A stretch of 64,000 nucleotides of DNA from NCBI RefSeq assembly GCF_040712315.1, contig NC_134017.1, positions 80,543,987 through 80,607,986 on the forward strand. Direction: 5' to 3'. The notes under the pieces are model-generated. The model was not told the DNA's origin. It worked only from the letters and a program-made list of their open reading frames with translations, and searched no databases. A program made the translations under genes and the position numbers. The DNA is from Castanea sativa (lineage: Eukaryota; Streptophyta; Magnoliopsida; Fagales; Fagaceae). Position 1 is the first letter of the stretch, and each line of letters begins with the position of its first letter. Below, in pieces: positions 24,826 through 36,532 of this stretch.

Positions 24826-25690
24826 GTGCCTCATGAGCGCGTTTGGATCCGTGAAGGAAATCGCTTGGATGTTCTCCTAACCCAACTCGAGAACGAGCCG
24901 GAGGAAACCGCAGCATGGGGAATGTTCACGTCTCGTTGCAAGGCTCATTTTGAGTTGTGGGTCATAGGGCTGGCTTCAAGCAGGCAGATTTATCTGATTA
25001 AGGGTCAGGGCACAAGGGTCCTAGTACTATCTAGGTCCGAAGAACACCAAAGGTGACTGCAATGAGCAGAAATCTCACTCACCAGCCTAAACGACGAGTA
25101 AACACTCGAACGTGAGAGCAAGGGATCACCTAACGAATGCACGAGCTCTAAGAAAGGATGAGAGAGGAAGGCAAGAACCATGCTTTCAAAAAAGTGGCAG
25201 TCCGAATCTTATCTGAACTACAAGAATAACTAACTAAGCCATGCCATAAGACTCATTCTCCAAACGAGATGGGGCCAAGCTTTTAGGTTGTTTAAGTGGG
25301 TTGGGTGACAGATCAGCTATAAGACTACTTCGGGATATAAACCAGGACAACAAATGTCAAGCATACGACAATGCTGCCCATTTTCATATCGTGGAAGTCC
25401 CCAGCAAAGGAAAGGGTTATAGGTGATGGCACGTTCTACTTCTTATCTAGAGAGGAGCACATAAATTGTTCCTATTGGGTCATGTGTGGTAGTTAGTATA
25501 GATGACTAAGGGCGGGCCACTTAAACAGGACCTATACTCTTAATAGGCAGCAAAGCTAAATGGTAAAAGGGCCAAGCTGACTAATGAGTGCCTTTTTAGC
25601 CTTTAGAAAAAGGCTCTCATGTGAAGCCAACAAGGCTGGCTAGATACAAGTATAGCCAAATCAAGATGAGACAAAATGTGAGGTTCTTTT
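24826..25690 (+). other. nad1: 5' part of nad1 intron 2 (group II) and end of NUMT
   Basis: Non-coding sequence following nad1 exon 2, interpreted as the 5' portion of the cis-spliced group II intron. Domain V was not located. A 76-codon open frame at 24,826-25,056 is intron sequence. Similarity to the OSC 3' flank begins at about 25,695. Confidence 0.5.
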
Positions 25691-25694
25691 TTTT

Positions 25695-26280
25695 CAAGTA
25701 GATAGGTGTTGAAATTTTAAAGGAGAACCTAAGGAACACGAGAATCTAAGTTTTACCCTTTAGTCAATTAACTTGATAAAACCACCAACTCCTCATAAAC
25801 TTTTTATGAATACTCAGTTAATGGATTTTATTAAGACCCATAGACTTCATTAATCATATATTTAAGGTGTCAATTATGGTAAATATTTATTCACTCATAT
25901 TTTTTGGGAATTCAAAGTTCTTTTTTTTGGTTACTTTTAAATTTTAACATACTATCATTTAGTAAGCTTTTTCAATTGGTGTTGTTGATGATGTGATGCT
26001 TATGATGAGTAAGTGGTAAATACAAACAACAACAATTCAAGCCACAAAATTAATCTTATGGGTAAGTTTTACAGCTAATATTGCATTTAGTAGCAAATAG
26101 TGCATTCACTAAACTGTAACTTATAGTAACATCTCAAAATACAAAAAAGAAAAAAAAAATATATATATATATATATATATTCTACAAAATAAGAAAAATA
26201 GACCAATGTTTCTTTGAATCTTATTTTTCAATAGTTTTTAGTGTGTTTGGTTTAAGATTTTGTTAATTTGTTAAAAGGGG

Positions 26281-26314
<34 letters not shown>

Positions 26315-26695
26315 CACATATATCATAAAGTTGAATTACAATTTTAGAATCCAAATCAAATCAAAATTCACAATTGCAACCTAATTTTATTCTATCTGTC
26401 CAATTAATTTTTAAAATTTTTGTGCCGAGTGACTTCCATTCATAATGCTCAGTGTGGAAACCGAGATGAATATTTCATCATCACAATGATTGAATGCTTC
26501 TATGTGTAAGTGCAGGTTACATGCTAGTACAACATAATATCGTAGGCCTTACTCCCATTTCATTTAGGTGGTCATTATAAACTTCTGTGTAGACACTAAT
26601 AGCTGCTTAAGAAAGATAAAGTACTGGTGGGTAAGACAAAAAACTATATGGTACAAAATGGTAAAATAATTAAGAACTTGCTGCGGCACTCTTAG
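25695..26695. repeat. Duplicated OSC 3' flank, copy at psi2
   Basis: This flank reappears at about 49,580-50,678 downstream of OSC-B, starting at GTAGGTGTTGAAATT-type sequence. Both copies contain the same two TA microsatellites; here they are about 22 bp (26,159-26,180) and 26 bp (26,287-26,312), against about 59 and 31 bp at OSC-B. The OSC-B polyadenylation signal is altered here (TTTCATTT for TTTTATTT on the plus strand). Confidence 0.85.
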
Positions 26696-27762
26696 TTATA
26701 TAGTTTTGGATGGCAATGGAACATGCCTGCGGTATTCTCCAAGAGCCCACATTGGGAAAATATTTCTATATAATGCATAGTGCAACATGCAATTCTTCAA
26801 GTAGACTCCTGTGGTTTCCTGCCACAACAAAGTAAATAATGATTAATTAGAAATTATTGGAAGTAAAATTTAAGCAAAGTATAGTACATCATATTATTTT
26901 ACATTCTTTTCAGCCTTTTCAAAAAAAAAAAAAAAGGAAGTGATGGCTTTATTAGTTGTGTTGCAACTTGCAAACTACTATAAAGTTTATTAGTCAAGGG
27001 AAAAAACTATGTTCCATAATGGAAGAATGATATCTATGCTCTTGTCAGTTTTCATATTTCTAGTTAGTGTCATTTTCCTTCTATTTGTTATTTGAAGTTA
27101 TGTTAAAAAAAGATACATGTTGAGGTAAATCTCCATTATCCAATTGGTTATTGATTATCAACTTCGCTGCGCGATGAAGAGGTTTCGGGTCTCTTTCAGC
27201 CTATTACAAGTAAACTTTTATTCTTAGAATTATTCAAGAAAAGCATATGATAACATGATATATATATATATATGTAATGATAATTTTTTAAACCATAGAC
27301 TAACCTATTTGGCATGAATAAGACCCATCATTGCCAATGAAGTTTGTACCAAATTTGATCGATTTCCTTCAACAGGTATATATATCTATAACCAAGCATA
27401 GAGAATTTGTTATTTTAATTTTGATCAAAGAATCTCATTTAAACAAGAATAGATATAAATTTCTTTAAATTGACTCATTGATCTACAAAAACTTAATTGA
27501 ACCAAATTGATGTAATTAAAGATATTAAATATGAAAAGATAAAGAATTTCGAGACTTAAAGCAAAATCCATGGTTAAAAACTACCTTTTTTGGGCATGAA
27601 AGATGGCTCTCCGACCAGCCACCGTCATCTTTTTGTGTTCTAAGTAAAAAATTTACAACTCTACGTTTAGCAGAACAATTGACATAAGTCTTGCCCACTG
27701 CTACTAATGCTCCAAGGGCAAACCATGTACCATACATAAAACAAATTCCCCAATTTCTATAC
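26696..27762 (-). pseudogene. OSC psi2: oxidosqualene cyclase fragment, exons 14-17
   Basis: Minus-strand exons are 27585-27762 (exon 14, starts [19 protein letters not shown]), 27305-27385 (exon 15), 27117-27200 (exon 16, [20 protein letters not shown]) and 26696-26818 (exon 17, [20 protein letters not shown], ending TAA). Exon lengths equal those of OSC-B exactly. Exon 15 ends in TAG where OSC-B has CAG, an in-frame stop, and its TAWAMM block reads TSLAMM. Exon 16 ends CAT/GTATCT instead of CAG/GTGTCT. Exons 1-13 are absent; similarity to OSC-B continues through intron 13 to about 27,960 and then breaks at repeat sequence. It is thus a 3' remnant of a separate OSC copy. Confidence 0.94.
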
Positions 27763-27999
27763 CTACCACAAAGAGTCATCATGTAATTAATTTGTGATTA
27801 ATTTCCATACATACGTTACAAACAAAGCAAATTGTTGGCTTGATAGATGTTGATGTGACTAAGAAAATAACAATAAAAAAAAAGTATTTGATTTTTTAAA
27901 AATGCAACATTGGCATTTAAAAAAACAAAAAAATAATTGTCAATTTTAATTTAAACCGAAATATTTTAAAACGAAAAAAACAAGAACAAGACATTTCCC

Positions 28000-29379
28000 C
28001 CAAAAGAGTTTGAGAGGGAACCCCAAAATAGGCTTTCCCATTCTCCCCACCACTAAACCATACCCCTTTTTACCTCTGACCCATGACCCACCACCCCTGT
28101 ATTGGCTGGGTACAGGTTGGTAGTGTCTAGGCCTTGCGCATGCTCCTCTTCCGTGTACATCAAAAGCTTGTCTACTGTTCATGCGTTTGCCATGGTCTAG
28201 AGGTTCATCTATACATTCAACCGCTCATCCTTGACCCCTTATGGCGTGAACTATCTTCTGATTTTCCATTCTTTATTGGCTTGCTCCTTCCAAGAGCTGG
28301 GCCATGCTTGATTGCGGGTTCGCCCCTCTTGAGCCCATTCTTTGCTCCTTCCGTAATCTTGTTGTTATTCCTGCCATACAACCCTGTCATTCCTACAGTG
28401 GTGTTATTTGACCCGTGCCTGCTGGGCCTCTTTTGGGCCTGCTGCACGTTCTTCTCCCAATTGGTTTCAATGATCCAGTATGATTATTGGATTCATACTC
28501 ATGCTACTTTGGGCTTCCTAGACCCATTACATTACTTGTAGACTCCTTTGGCCCATTTCTTCCTTGTTGGACATCCTTAGCCCATTCTCCCTCCTTGGGC
28601 GTCCTCGGCCCATTTCCAACTCTACATTCCTATGGGCTTTTACTAACTCTTTTTAGGCTTCCTTAGCCCAACTACTATATCTTATATCCTTAGGGTTCAT
28701 GCATAAACCCCTTACTTTCTTACTTCATTACTTCGGGCGTGCTGTAACCATTCTCACTTTTTTACATCACATAATGCTCATGGGTTTACTGCTTCTTCCT
28801 TTGGGGTCCTGTTGGCCCATTTGCTTTTCCAAGGCCCATTTATTTACTTTGTGGGCCTAAGACTCATCATTCCTTCCATTCGGACTTAATGAGCTTCTTT
28901 CTCTCAATCCATTAACTCTCTTCTTGCCTATGTAATTGGGCTTATTCCTACTGCTGGGCTTTCCCAAAATAAGCATAAGCATTTAGCCTCCTGAGCATAT
29001 GAAGCGCTCCTGCGGTTCGTATGCGAACATAAGACTCTTTTCTCCTTGTTGTCTTCCCTTCTTCTTTTCCTTCGCGAGCTTTTTCAAACAGTGGGCCCCT
29101 TATTATTATATTTCTTTCTTTCGTCTTGCCATGAACAGTGTTGTCTCTTTGCATTTCCAAGTTTAGCAGTTATTCTGAAATACAGACTCCGCTTCATTAA
29201 TTCCATCCCTTATCCGATGGTTGACCCATAGTATCCTTTCATGTCATTGTTAATGACATTGGTGTTTAAGGGAGATTCCCTTCACATTCCAAACATGAAC
29301 ACTTTCTCCTTTTCCCTTTCTTCACCGTGTTTTCTCTTCAAAACACTATTACCCATTCACTCCGATCAACCTGTCCATC
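28000..29379. other. Repeat sequence upstream of the PMD pseudogene, no gene recognised
   Basis: Pyrimidine-rich, with many CCCATT/GGGCTT alternations, typical of high-copy LTR or leader sequence in tree genomes. No coding domain or bounded LTR could be defined. It truncates the psi2 homology on its left side. Confidence 0.35.
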
Positions 29380-32177
29380 ATGACGCCGATGAAAAGCCAA
29401 AGTTCTTCTCGCTGTAAGGGAAAAAAGGTTGCTTCCGATGATTCTGCCATGCAAGATGTAGGCAGAGAGGCTACCTATTCCGAATCAGACCGTTCCAATG
29501 AGGAGAAGGCACAGTGCGATCCCGATAGTGAGTGCGCTCCTCTCATAGACCCTTCGTATAATACCTATGCCCATTTTTCGAAGTCCTTGGGGAATACAGG
29601 CCACCGCCGTCGGGCCGTGTGTGGCTTGCTCTTTGCCATCACAACACGGACACTTCTTGGGCTTCGTTGGCCTCTTTGGTCCCCAATCTCATTATTCGTC
29701 AAGGCATTGCGCTTCCCGTGCCTATTCTTTTTGAATTTGCATCAAACACCGCTTCAGGGTGGAAGGAATGGGTGGATAGAGAGTTGTTCGATAAGGGTTT
29801 CATGGAGGCATTGCAGCAGGCTAGTGTAAAATCCATTGTTTAGTTATGATGCTTGTCTTGCTACAGGGACCTCTTCAACCTTTGTCATTTGGTCCAACGG
29901 TGGTGCACTATGACCCACACCTTTTTCCTCTCCTGCGGTGAGATCACCGTGACTTTAGAGGATGTGGCAAACCAGTTTCTTCTACCCATTCTTGGTGATG
30001 TTGACCCCAATACTTTGGAGCTGTCTACAGAGAAGCAAGCAGTAGAGGAAGGGGATGAGTGGCAATGCGAAGTTGTCACACTGAGTCGAATCCTTCTCTA
30101 ATGCTTCTGTTGCTTCCCACCGTGCATCCCTTGTCACATTTTGGCTCTGTAAGTTCATCTTTGGCTTTTATCCTCACTATACTGTGAGGCCTTTCTATTT
30201 TTGATTAGCCATTAAGATATCTACCGGGGTGAGTCTGCCATTAGCACCCATGTTTCTAGGTCATTTGTATGTTCAATTGGATATCCTATGGAGTGATGAG
30301 GAGCAGGCAGGTTCTTTCCATATAGTTACTTTCTCAGTTCATAGTACTATTCTGCAGCATCTATTGTATGAGCACTGTGCTAGGCATTTGGCAAAGTGTA
30401 GGCCTGTTCGCTTTGCCAAGGAGAGGTATCAGTCATGCCCGAGAGTTATTACTGATTTCTGTGGTCGAATCAAGTCTGATTTTCCATTGGCCTTTCGTTG
30501 GGTTGGTTTGAAGCCAATTGGGCATCCTGCCCTTAAGTTTTTTGATAAGGAGGTTAGGTTTTCTTGGAGAGCATATAAGAGTTTGGGCACAGGCTTCACG
30601 TGTGCTGATTCTATGATGGGTTCCTTTGTTGACACTGTTAGGACCACCACCCCGTTGACTAGCTTTGAGGAGAGGGTATCACTTACTTAGCGGCCACTAA
30701 TGTTAGGTGGTTGCCTTATTTCGCTGATGAGGGTGTTAGATTTGTGCACTATTCTGCTGATAGAGTGAGGAGGCAGTTTGGGCTACACTAGGATATTCCT
30801 AATGACTTTTCTACCCTCATGGAGTACCCTACTCTATTCGGCCATTTCTGCAACATACTGCCTTTGAGTTTTGGATTAGACGTTTCAGTGCAGTCACCAT
30901 TCCAGGTTCACAGAGGGAGGGTATTTGTACTACTACCATGCATAGGTATTGGTAGGCGGTGATGACCTCATTTGAGCAAGAGTGGTTGGGCAGCTGTGGG
31001 TTCTCTCTTATTCCCCCTGATGGCTTTAATGCAGTTATCTCCCCAAACCCCCAGTTGCTTCTTCCCACCAAATCTGTGGTGGCGTATGCTAGGAAGCAAA
31101 ATCAATAGGCCATTTTTGAGTGGGTAGTAGGAAAAATGGTGGTTTTGGTATGCTAGTGATTATCCCACGGGTTGGGAGAAGAGAGTGAAAGTGACAAACA
31201 TCCCCGTGCCCATGAAGAAAAGTTCTACACCTCGGTCCACCTGCCAGGAAGGGTGATAACTCCCCTGAGACCTGTTCTGACATAGTGCTTTTTGAGGGTG
31301 ACCTTCCTCCCATAGGCAACATAGCTATAGAGAGTTTTCTGCCTCCTTCTGCTCGTACTCCTTCCAGCAGGCGCCTTACTGCTGAAAAGTCGAGGCCTAC
31401 TGCCCCACAGCATTCTGTTGATGCTCTTCCCTCTAGCAGGACCCGAGGTAGCAAGATGAAGACATCCCCTCCTCCTGCATCCACCACTATTGAGAGGAAA
31501 ATATGTCATCTCTAATTTCACTTCATCTTTTTTTATTTTTCGTATAGGGCTTTTCTGCGGCTAACCCCATATACTTGTTGACTCATTCACTTCTTCTTGT
31601 CTTTTATTTTCTTTTGCAGTCTAAGCATAAGGAGCATATGTCTACCACTTGTCCTATATTGCTTGATGAGCCCGAGGTGGAGGTATGTCTTTCTCTTTCC
31701 CATTGCCACGTGTCATTGTTATGTGTCATGTTTCTCTCTCCTCTTCTCTTCACATATATATGTACATTTGCATTGCCATTTATCATGCATTCCTCTCTCT
31801 CTCTCTCTCTTGTGTCTCATGTGCTTCAGGCCGAGCCCAAGCCCATCTCTATCTATCACCGCACAACTGAGGAAATTTCTGCTGCCATGGGTGCACCTAT
31901 GAAAGGCTTCTTTAATGGGGCCGATGTGGTGGCTGAGGCCATGGCTTCTGCTAATCCTGCTATTGCAAAGGGGGTTCCTGCTAAGCCTCCTACTCCCCAA
32001 GAGGGTCTTGCTTCTCCAATTGCCTCTCCTGCTACTCCTCTCATCATCTCTACGAGCAATCCTTTCGCGGCTTTATCTCAGGTCATGAAAGACAGCTCAT
32101 CTTTGGTGGTTACCCCTTCTTCCATTCCTAGCTCTATCACGCATGGGCCTAATGCAAACTTGTCTTCTGAGGGATAG
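29380..32177 (+). pseudogene. Plant mobile domain (PMD, 'aminotransferase-like') gene, decayed
   Basis: The start is MTPMKSQSSSRCKGKKVASD, an N-terminal low-complexity region, followed after frameshifts by FASNTASGWKEWVDRELFDK, FFLSCGEITVTLEDVANQFL with PILGD, PLAPMFLGHLYVQLDILWSD and GLKPIGHPALKFFDKEVRFS. These are the signature blocks of the plant mobile domain, found in MAIL1/MAIN-like proteins and carried by several transposon groups. Further decayed blocks run to about 31,260, then a Pro/Ser-rich tail (31,285-31,515; 31,840-32,177) interrupted by intron-like sequence with a CTTCAG acceptor near 31,830. At least four frame breaks or stops (for example after ASVKSIV and after TPLTSFEERVSLT) rule out one product. 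Whether it was a host gene or transposon cargo is unclear. Confidence 0.8.
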
Positions 32178-32450
32178 GAGGAGGTTCTTGAGGATGGGCA
32201 ACTCTTCTTCATTCATGGTGTGTGTTGTTTGTGAATATGTACTCAAAGAACTAGAAGAACTAGACAAATCAAATAAATTTACAAAGAGAGCTTTAGAATC
32301 CGTATCAGGTCTCTTTGCAAACCTACCATATTCGTCCCTAAATCTATTTTGCATATCACAGATAAAAAAAGAAAGGAACAAGTTTATTGGGTTTGAAGAA
32401 CTCAACACCAATCAATTTATTCCTCTTCTGATCCTTGCTTTGCACCTTTT

Positions 32451-32470
32451 CCCTAGCAATGGCGCCAAAA
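32451..32470 (-). other. Primer-binding site of a Tat/Ogre-type Ty3 element
   Basis: On the minus strand it reads TTTTGGCGCCATTGCTAGGG, close to the TGGCGCCGTTGCCGGGGA site (tRNA-Arg) that I associate with Tat/Ogre/Athila-group elements. The adjacent TGATGTCGTCC at about 32,474 would be the inner LTR end. Confidence 0.6.
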
Positions 32471-32473
32471 ACT

Positions 32474-35220
32474 GATGTCGTCCAATTTTGTAACGGAAAT
32501 TGTATTGTAGTAAAGGTTGTTGTTCTACCAAAAAAAGGAAAACAAGAGCATATCAAAAGACCAATAATATATAGAAAAATATGCTTAAAACTTAGGAAAA
32601 ATATAGTTTGGTAAAATTGAATAATTAAGATCACTAGGGCGTTAGAGTTTGACCATCAATATTGTTAAGCATCCACTATCAATCCAATTTAATACACAAT
32701 CGGGTAAGTAAATACATAAACTATCCGATTGCAAGATTTAAAAATAAGCTTTTTTAATAAAACTCTCTTTGGTTTATTATATTAATCAATTTTTCCAACA
32801 AATTAGTCCACAAAATAATAACTTTGCTAGAAAAACTCAAAAATATCGCATACCCTAGAGGCAATATTGTGTCAAAAGTAATATATAGCAATATTAGTAT
32901 TACCATGTTTTACTAAAGAGATTATAAAAACTTATTCTAACAATAAGAAGATCCAAAAATAGACTTATGAAAGAATTAGAAATCAAATATCAATATAATA
33001 AAACAATTATAAAAATAGAACAATTGATTTCAATAATCAAAACGTGAAAAACATGTTTGGATTGAATAGCGACAACTTACAACATTGGGGATTCACCCCT
33101 AACCCTAGCTTAGGTTCTTAAGCTTCCGTAGAAAATAAAAAAACTCTCAAAATTAATGAAAAATAAAGTTTCCCAGCAGCCAAAAAAGTGGTTGCCTTTG
33201 TATCACTTTAATATTTATAACATTCAAAACCCTAAAACGCATGTTTCCCAAAAGGGAAAATATAAAATGTCATTCCCCTTTTTCAACAATGGGTCAACTT
33301 CTAGGTTGGTTTTGGCCTTTAATACGATAGATTTTGAACTATTAGTAAACTAAAAAGTTTTAGATCTTTAAGTCCTCTTTCCATGGCTGCACAAGAATCA
33401 AGTCAAACAATATCAGAGTAAAACGATATGGCCAAAATACCAAAACTAGTCAGAATATTTCCATGTCAAGATTTTTCCATCTTTGGCTCAAATGAATTTC
33501 TCTCTTTCCTTTTATGTTTCCACACATCTTTGACTCACTAAATTCTTCAAAATCTACTTCTCAATTGATTTTCACCCTTGGATTCTCTTGGCTTCATGTT
33601 TGCATGCTTAACTCATTAGTTTAAATCTCCTACAAGAGAAAAAATATACGTAATGAGTATATTTGAGAGAACACTTGCAAACTCTCATATTTACGTGTAA
33701 GTGTGGGAATAAACAAAAAATAGATGTGATAATGTCTACCAAAACTAAGATAGTATTGTACTTTATGCTATTATCACACCTTCAACCTAAATATTGCTAA
33801 TCTCTAGCAATAACAAAAATCATGAAGAGTCCACTCTAACCCTTCCAAGCATAAAATAAAGGATAAGAAAACAATAAAATAAATTAAAAGTAAAAATATG
33901 ATACCACTTTCGTCGGAAAATTTAGTTGCATTTAGCATATGCAACAAGCCTTTAAACCCTAGGCGATCCCTTGTGGACGAGTTGTGTCTCGTGAGGGTTT
34001 ATAGCATGCTACCCACAAATGTAGTTTCTCAAAAGATACATGTGATGAGGCTAAATTATCAAACACTTGAACAAGTCATTCACTAAAGATCATAAGATGC
34101 TATTCAAGTCCAAAATCAATAAAACATCAAAAATGGATGTGTGCTGAGCCAAAGACCATCTTAACAACTAACCTAGAACACATATAAATGAGAGAACACA
34201 CCAAAATTTATTTGCTCCAAACCTCACCAGAATAATTATTTGTCCAAAGAATTCACTCCGAGCTTTGGATGAAGTTTTTTTTTTTTTTTTAAAATTAAGA
34301 AAGATGAACAATGAAATAACACAAAAATCTCATGAAAGATGTCATCTATTGGGAACTCCACCATTCTTACCACAAACCCACCTAGGATCAATTAATCATT
34401 CAATCTTGGTTGTAATGGGGCCAAAGGGGAATGGGTGAAACAAAGAAAGGAAGGGATGCACAACTAATTTCAAAAACAAGCTAGAGGTCTTTGTAACAGT
34501 GGTTCACAAGAATCACCTTCTAACAATTGCATTCCCTTTTCATTCTTCTTTTTCTTTTTTTCTTTTGTTAATTTTTTTTCTTTTCAATCTCGTCTTCACT
34601 TTTCTCTTCTTCTTCTTCTTCTTCTTTTTTTTTTCCCTTCTTCCTTCAATAAACAACGTTGTACAAGGACCCAATAATGAGCATACATCAACACATGTAA
34701 ACCTTGTGATGGTCAAATCACATTGTACCTGCACATGTATCAAGAGTAGCAAATAATATTGCGTGTTGTGTGTGAAAATGATCGCAAGATTGCATGAGTG
34801 TCTCAAAGTTATGACGATTTGAGATATGAGAAAATCACTTTAACTCACACACAATCATAATTGTTTGATGGGGACTATCACCTTTGAGGTACATCCTATA
34901 ACTCTCACATCTCCTAGAAAACACGCTTTCAATCATATATTTAAAGCATTTTGTTCTTTTTACTTTTATTTTCTTTGCATATTTTTCTTTTTATTAAGAA
35001 AATCATGCATGAGTATATAAAAGAGAGAAAAGAAATACTCAATTATGTTAAGCTTATTGACATTGCACTTTTACTATGCCGAAGCATGCAGATGTCATAT
35101 CATGACTGGTGTGTTACAGTGGTGAGATGATTATTTATGCCTTTCTCTTAGGATTTTCTAGTCCTTCCCGTCAAAAAGAGTGATACGAGGGTTAAGTACA
35201 AGAGATCACTTAACCTTACT
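32474..35220 (-). mobile_element. Probable long LTR of a Tat-group Ty3 element (outer end not found)
   Basis: AT-rich, non-coding sequence lying on the LTR side of the primer-binding site; the right border is not identifiable. Long LTRs are normal for this group. The internal side (left of 32,450) runs after about 250 bases into the oppositely oriented PMD pseudogene, so the element is truncated, or the PMD is an antisense passenger. Confidence 0.35.
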
Positions 35221-35585
35221 CATCACAAACAAAGAGCCATAAAGTTCACTTGCTTAGTTTGTGCATAAGAATGCTCATCTAAGTTACAAGAGATACAAAG
35301 TTTAGAAAACTCTATTTCAATGGCCATTTTAAGGTTCACAAGAACCAATGTACATATACACACTATTTTTGTATTTTTCTGATTTTTCCTTTTTATTTTG
35401 AAAACTAAACAAAAACAGACAAACAAACAACATGAAAGCATGAAAGAAAGATGCAAATGCATGAAGGCATGATAGAAAAATGCAGATGCATGAAAGTATG
35501 ATTTCAAAAACAGATAAGAAATCAAGCAAAGAGAGTCCTACTTTAGATAGAAAGAATTAAAGTAGAGGACAAACAGAAAAGACAC

Positions 35586-36464
35586 TTAAGTCTTGGGCTC
35601 CTTTCTCACCCACACAACACGAGTCTTTGGCCGTGAAGATGAAAAGGCACGTGTCCTAGTATGTCTACTAAAGGACATAGAAGAATTAAAATTCTCCTGA
35701 AATTGAGTTAAAAAGCTCAAGACTTTTAATAACTCTCCAAACAAAGGTATAAGTCCTTGAAAGGAAACCTGTGACCGTTTGGACACTTACTTTTGAGGAT
35801 ACAACTTAAAGCAATTAGGACGAATGTGTCCAGAAACACCACAATGGTGACAAACATGAGCAGTCTTAGAGCAACTCAGCTTCTCAGAAGGAGGTCTAAC
35901 TTTAAAGGTTGACAGAGACCTCAACTTAGGACAATTTGGCCTAATATGACCAACAATATGACAATGATGACAAGTGGGGACAAATTCAGAATTTTTATTC
36001 AACCTAGGAGCAGTTTTAGACATAGGTTTAGAAACTTCAGCATTAACATCAGATTGTTTACCTTTGTCTATCCTAGCAATATTAACCTTCAACTCTTGAT
36101 CATTCATTTTAAATGGAGGAATATAAAAATCTTTTTCTTTTGAGTTAGGCTCAACAACAAGTTTGGCACTAATTAAATTTTCAACTTCAGTTTTAAATTC
36201 AACTAGTTGCTCTTCCAAACTCTTAATTTTGTCCACCTGAGATGAAATTTGAGTTTTAAATTTCTCATTCAAATTATTTGTTTCACCCAATTTTGCAATC
36301 AAATCATCTCTTTCAAGTTTGACCTTTTCAAAATTAGCTTATAATTTTGTAGAACACTCAAGAGATTTCATACAAATATTATAAAGTTTGCAATAGGCAT
36401 CTTGAAAATCATCGTCATCATTCAACATAAGATCATGCAAATCAAAGCAATCAAGAGCTTCCAT
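35586..36464 (-). pseudogene. Copia-type gag with two zinc knuckles, no pol
   Basis: Starting at the ATG at 36,464, 52 bases past the primer-binding site, the minus strand reads MEALDCFDLHDLMLNDDDDF. It meets one in-frame TAA at 36,339-36,341, then continues open (36,302-35,787) through a coiled-coil-like stretch and two CX2CX4HX4C knuckles, CHHCHIVGHIRPNC and CHHCGVSGHIRPNC, the nucleic-acid-binding motif of retroviral-type nucleocapsids. An overlapping frame ends RVVWVRKEPKT at 35,586, like a copia gag-pol linker. No protease, integrase or reverse transcriptase follows, so the element was non-autonomous or truncated after gag. Confidence 0.75.
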
Positions 36465-36515
36465 GACAACGGGGGTCAAAGATCACACTCAGGAAATTAA
36501 TCCAATCAGAGTGTA

Positions 36516-36530
36516 CCTGCTCTAATACCA
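36516..36530 (-). other. Copia primer-binding site
   Basis: The minus strand reads TGGTATTAGAGCAGG, one change from the initiator-Met-tRNA complement TGGTATCAGAGC typical of Ty1/copia. It lies two bases inside the LTR end at 36,533. Confidence 0.75.
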
Positions 36531-36532
36531 CT

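Larger units (their letters stand above)
16250..25690. other. NUMT: nuclear copy of mitochondrial DNA
   Basis: Base composition changes sharply from AT-rich nuclear sequence to the more even, purine/pyrimidine-patchy composition of plant mitochondrial intergenic DNA. Four mitochondrial genes or parts are recognisable on the plus strand: nad3, rps12, sdh3 and nad1 exon 2. nad3 and rps12 are adjacent, as in the conserved plant mitochondrial operon. Stops and C-to-T/G-to-A changes show long nuclear residence. The right edge meets the OSC duplication block at about 25,690; the left edge lies between the solo LTR and about 16.6 kb and cannot be fixed by eye. No complete tRNA or rRNA gene was seen. 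Confidence 0.85.

Noticed and set aside
9094..27762. psi1 and psi2 as the two halves of one OSC gene split by the NUMT
   Set aside because: Both contain exons 14 and 15, so they cannot be parts of one gene, and psi2 lies on the wrong side to supply psi1's missing 3' exons on the minus strand.
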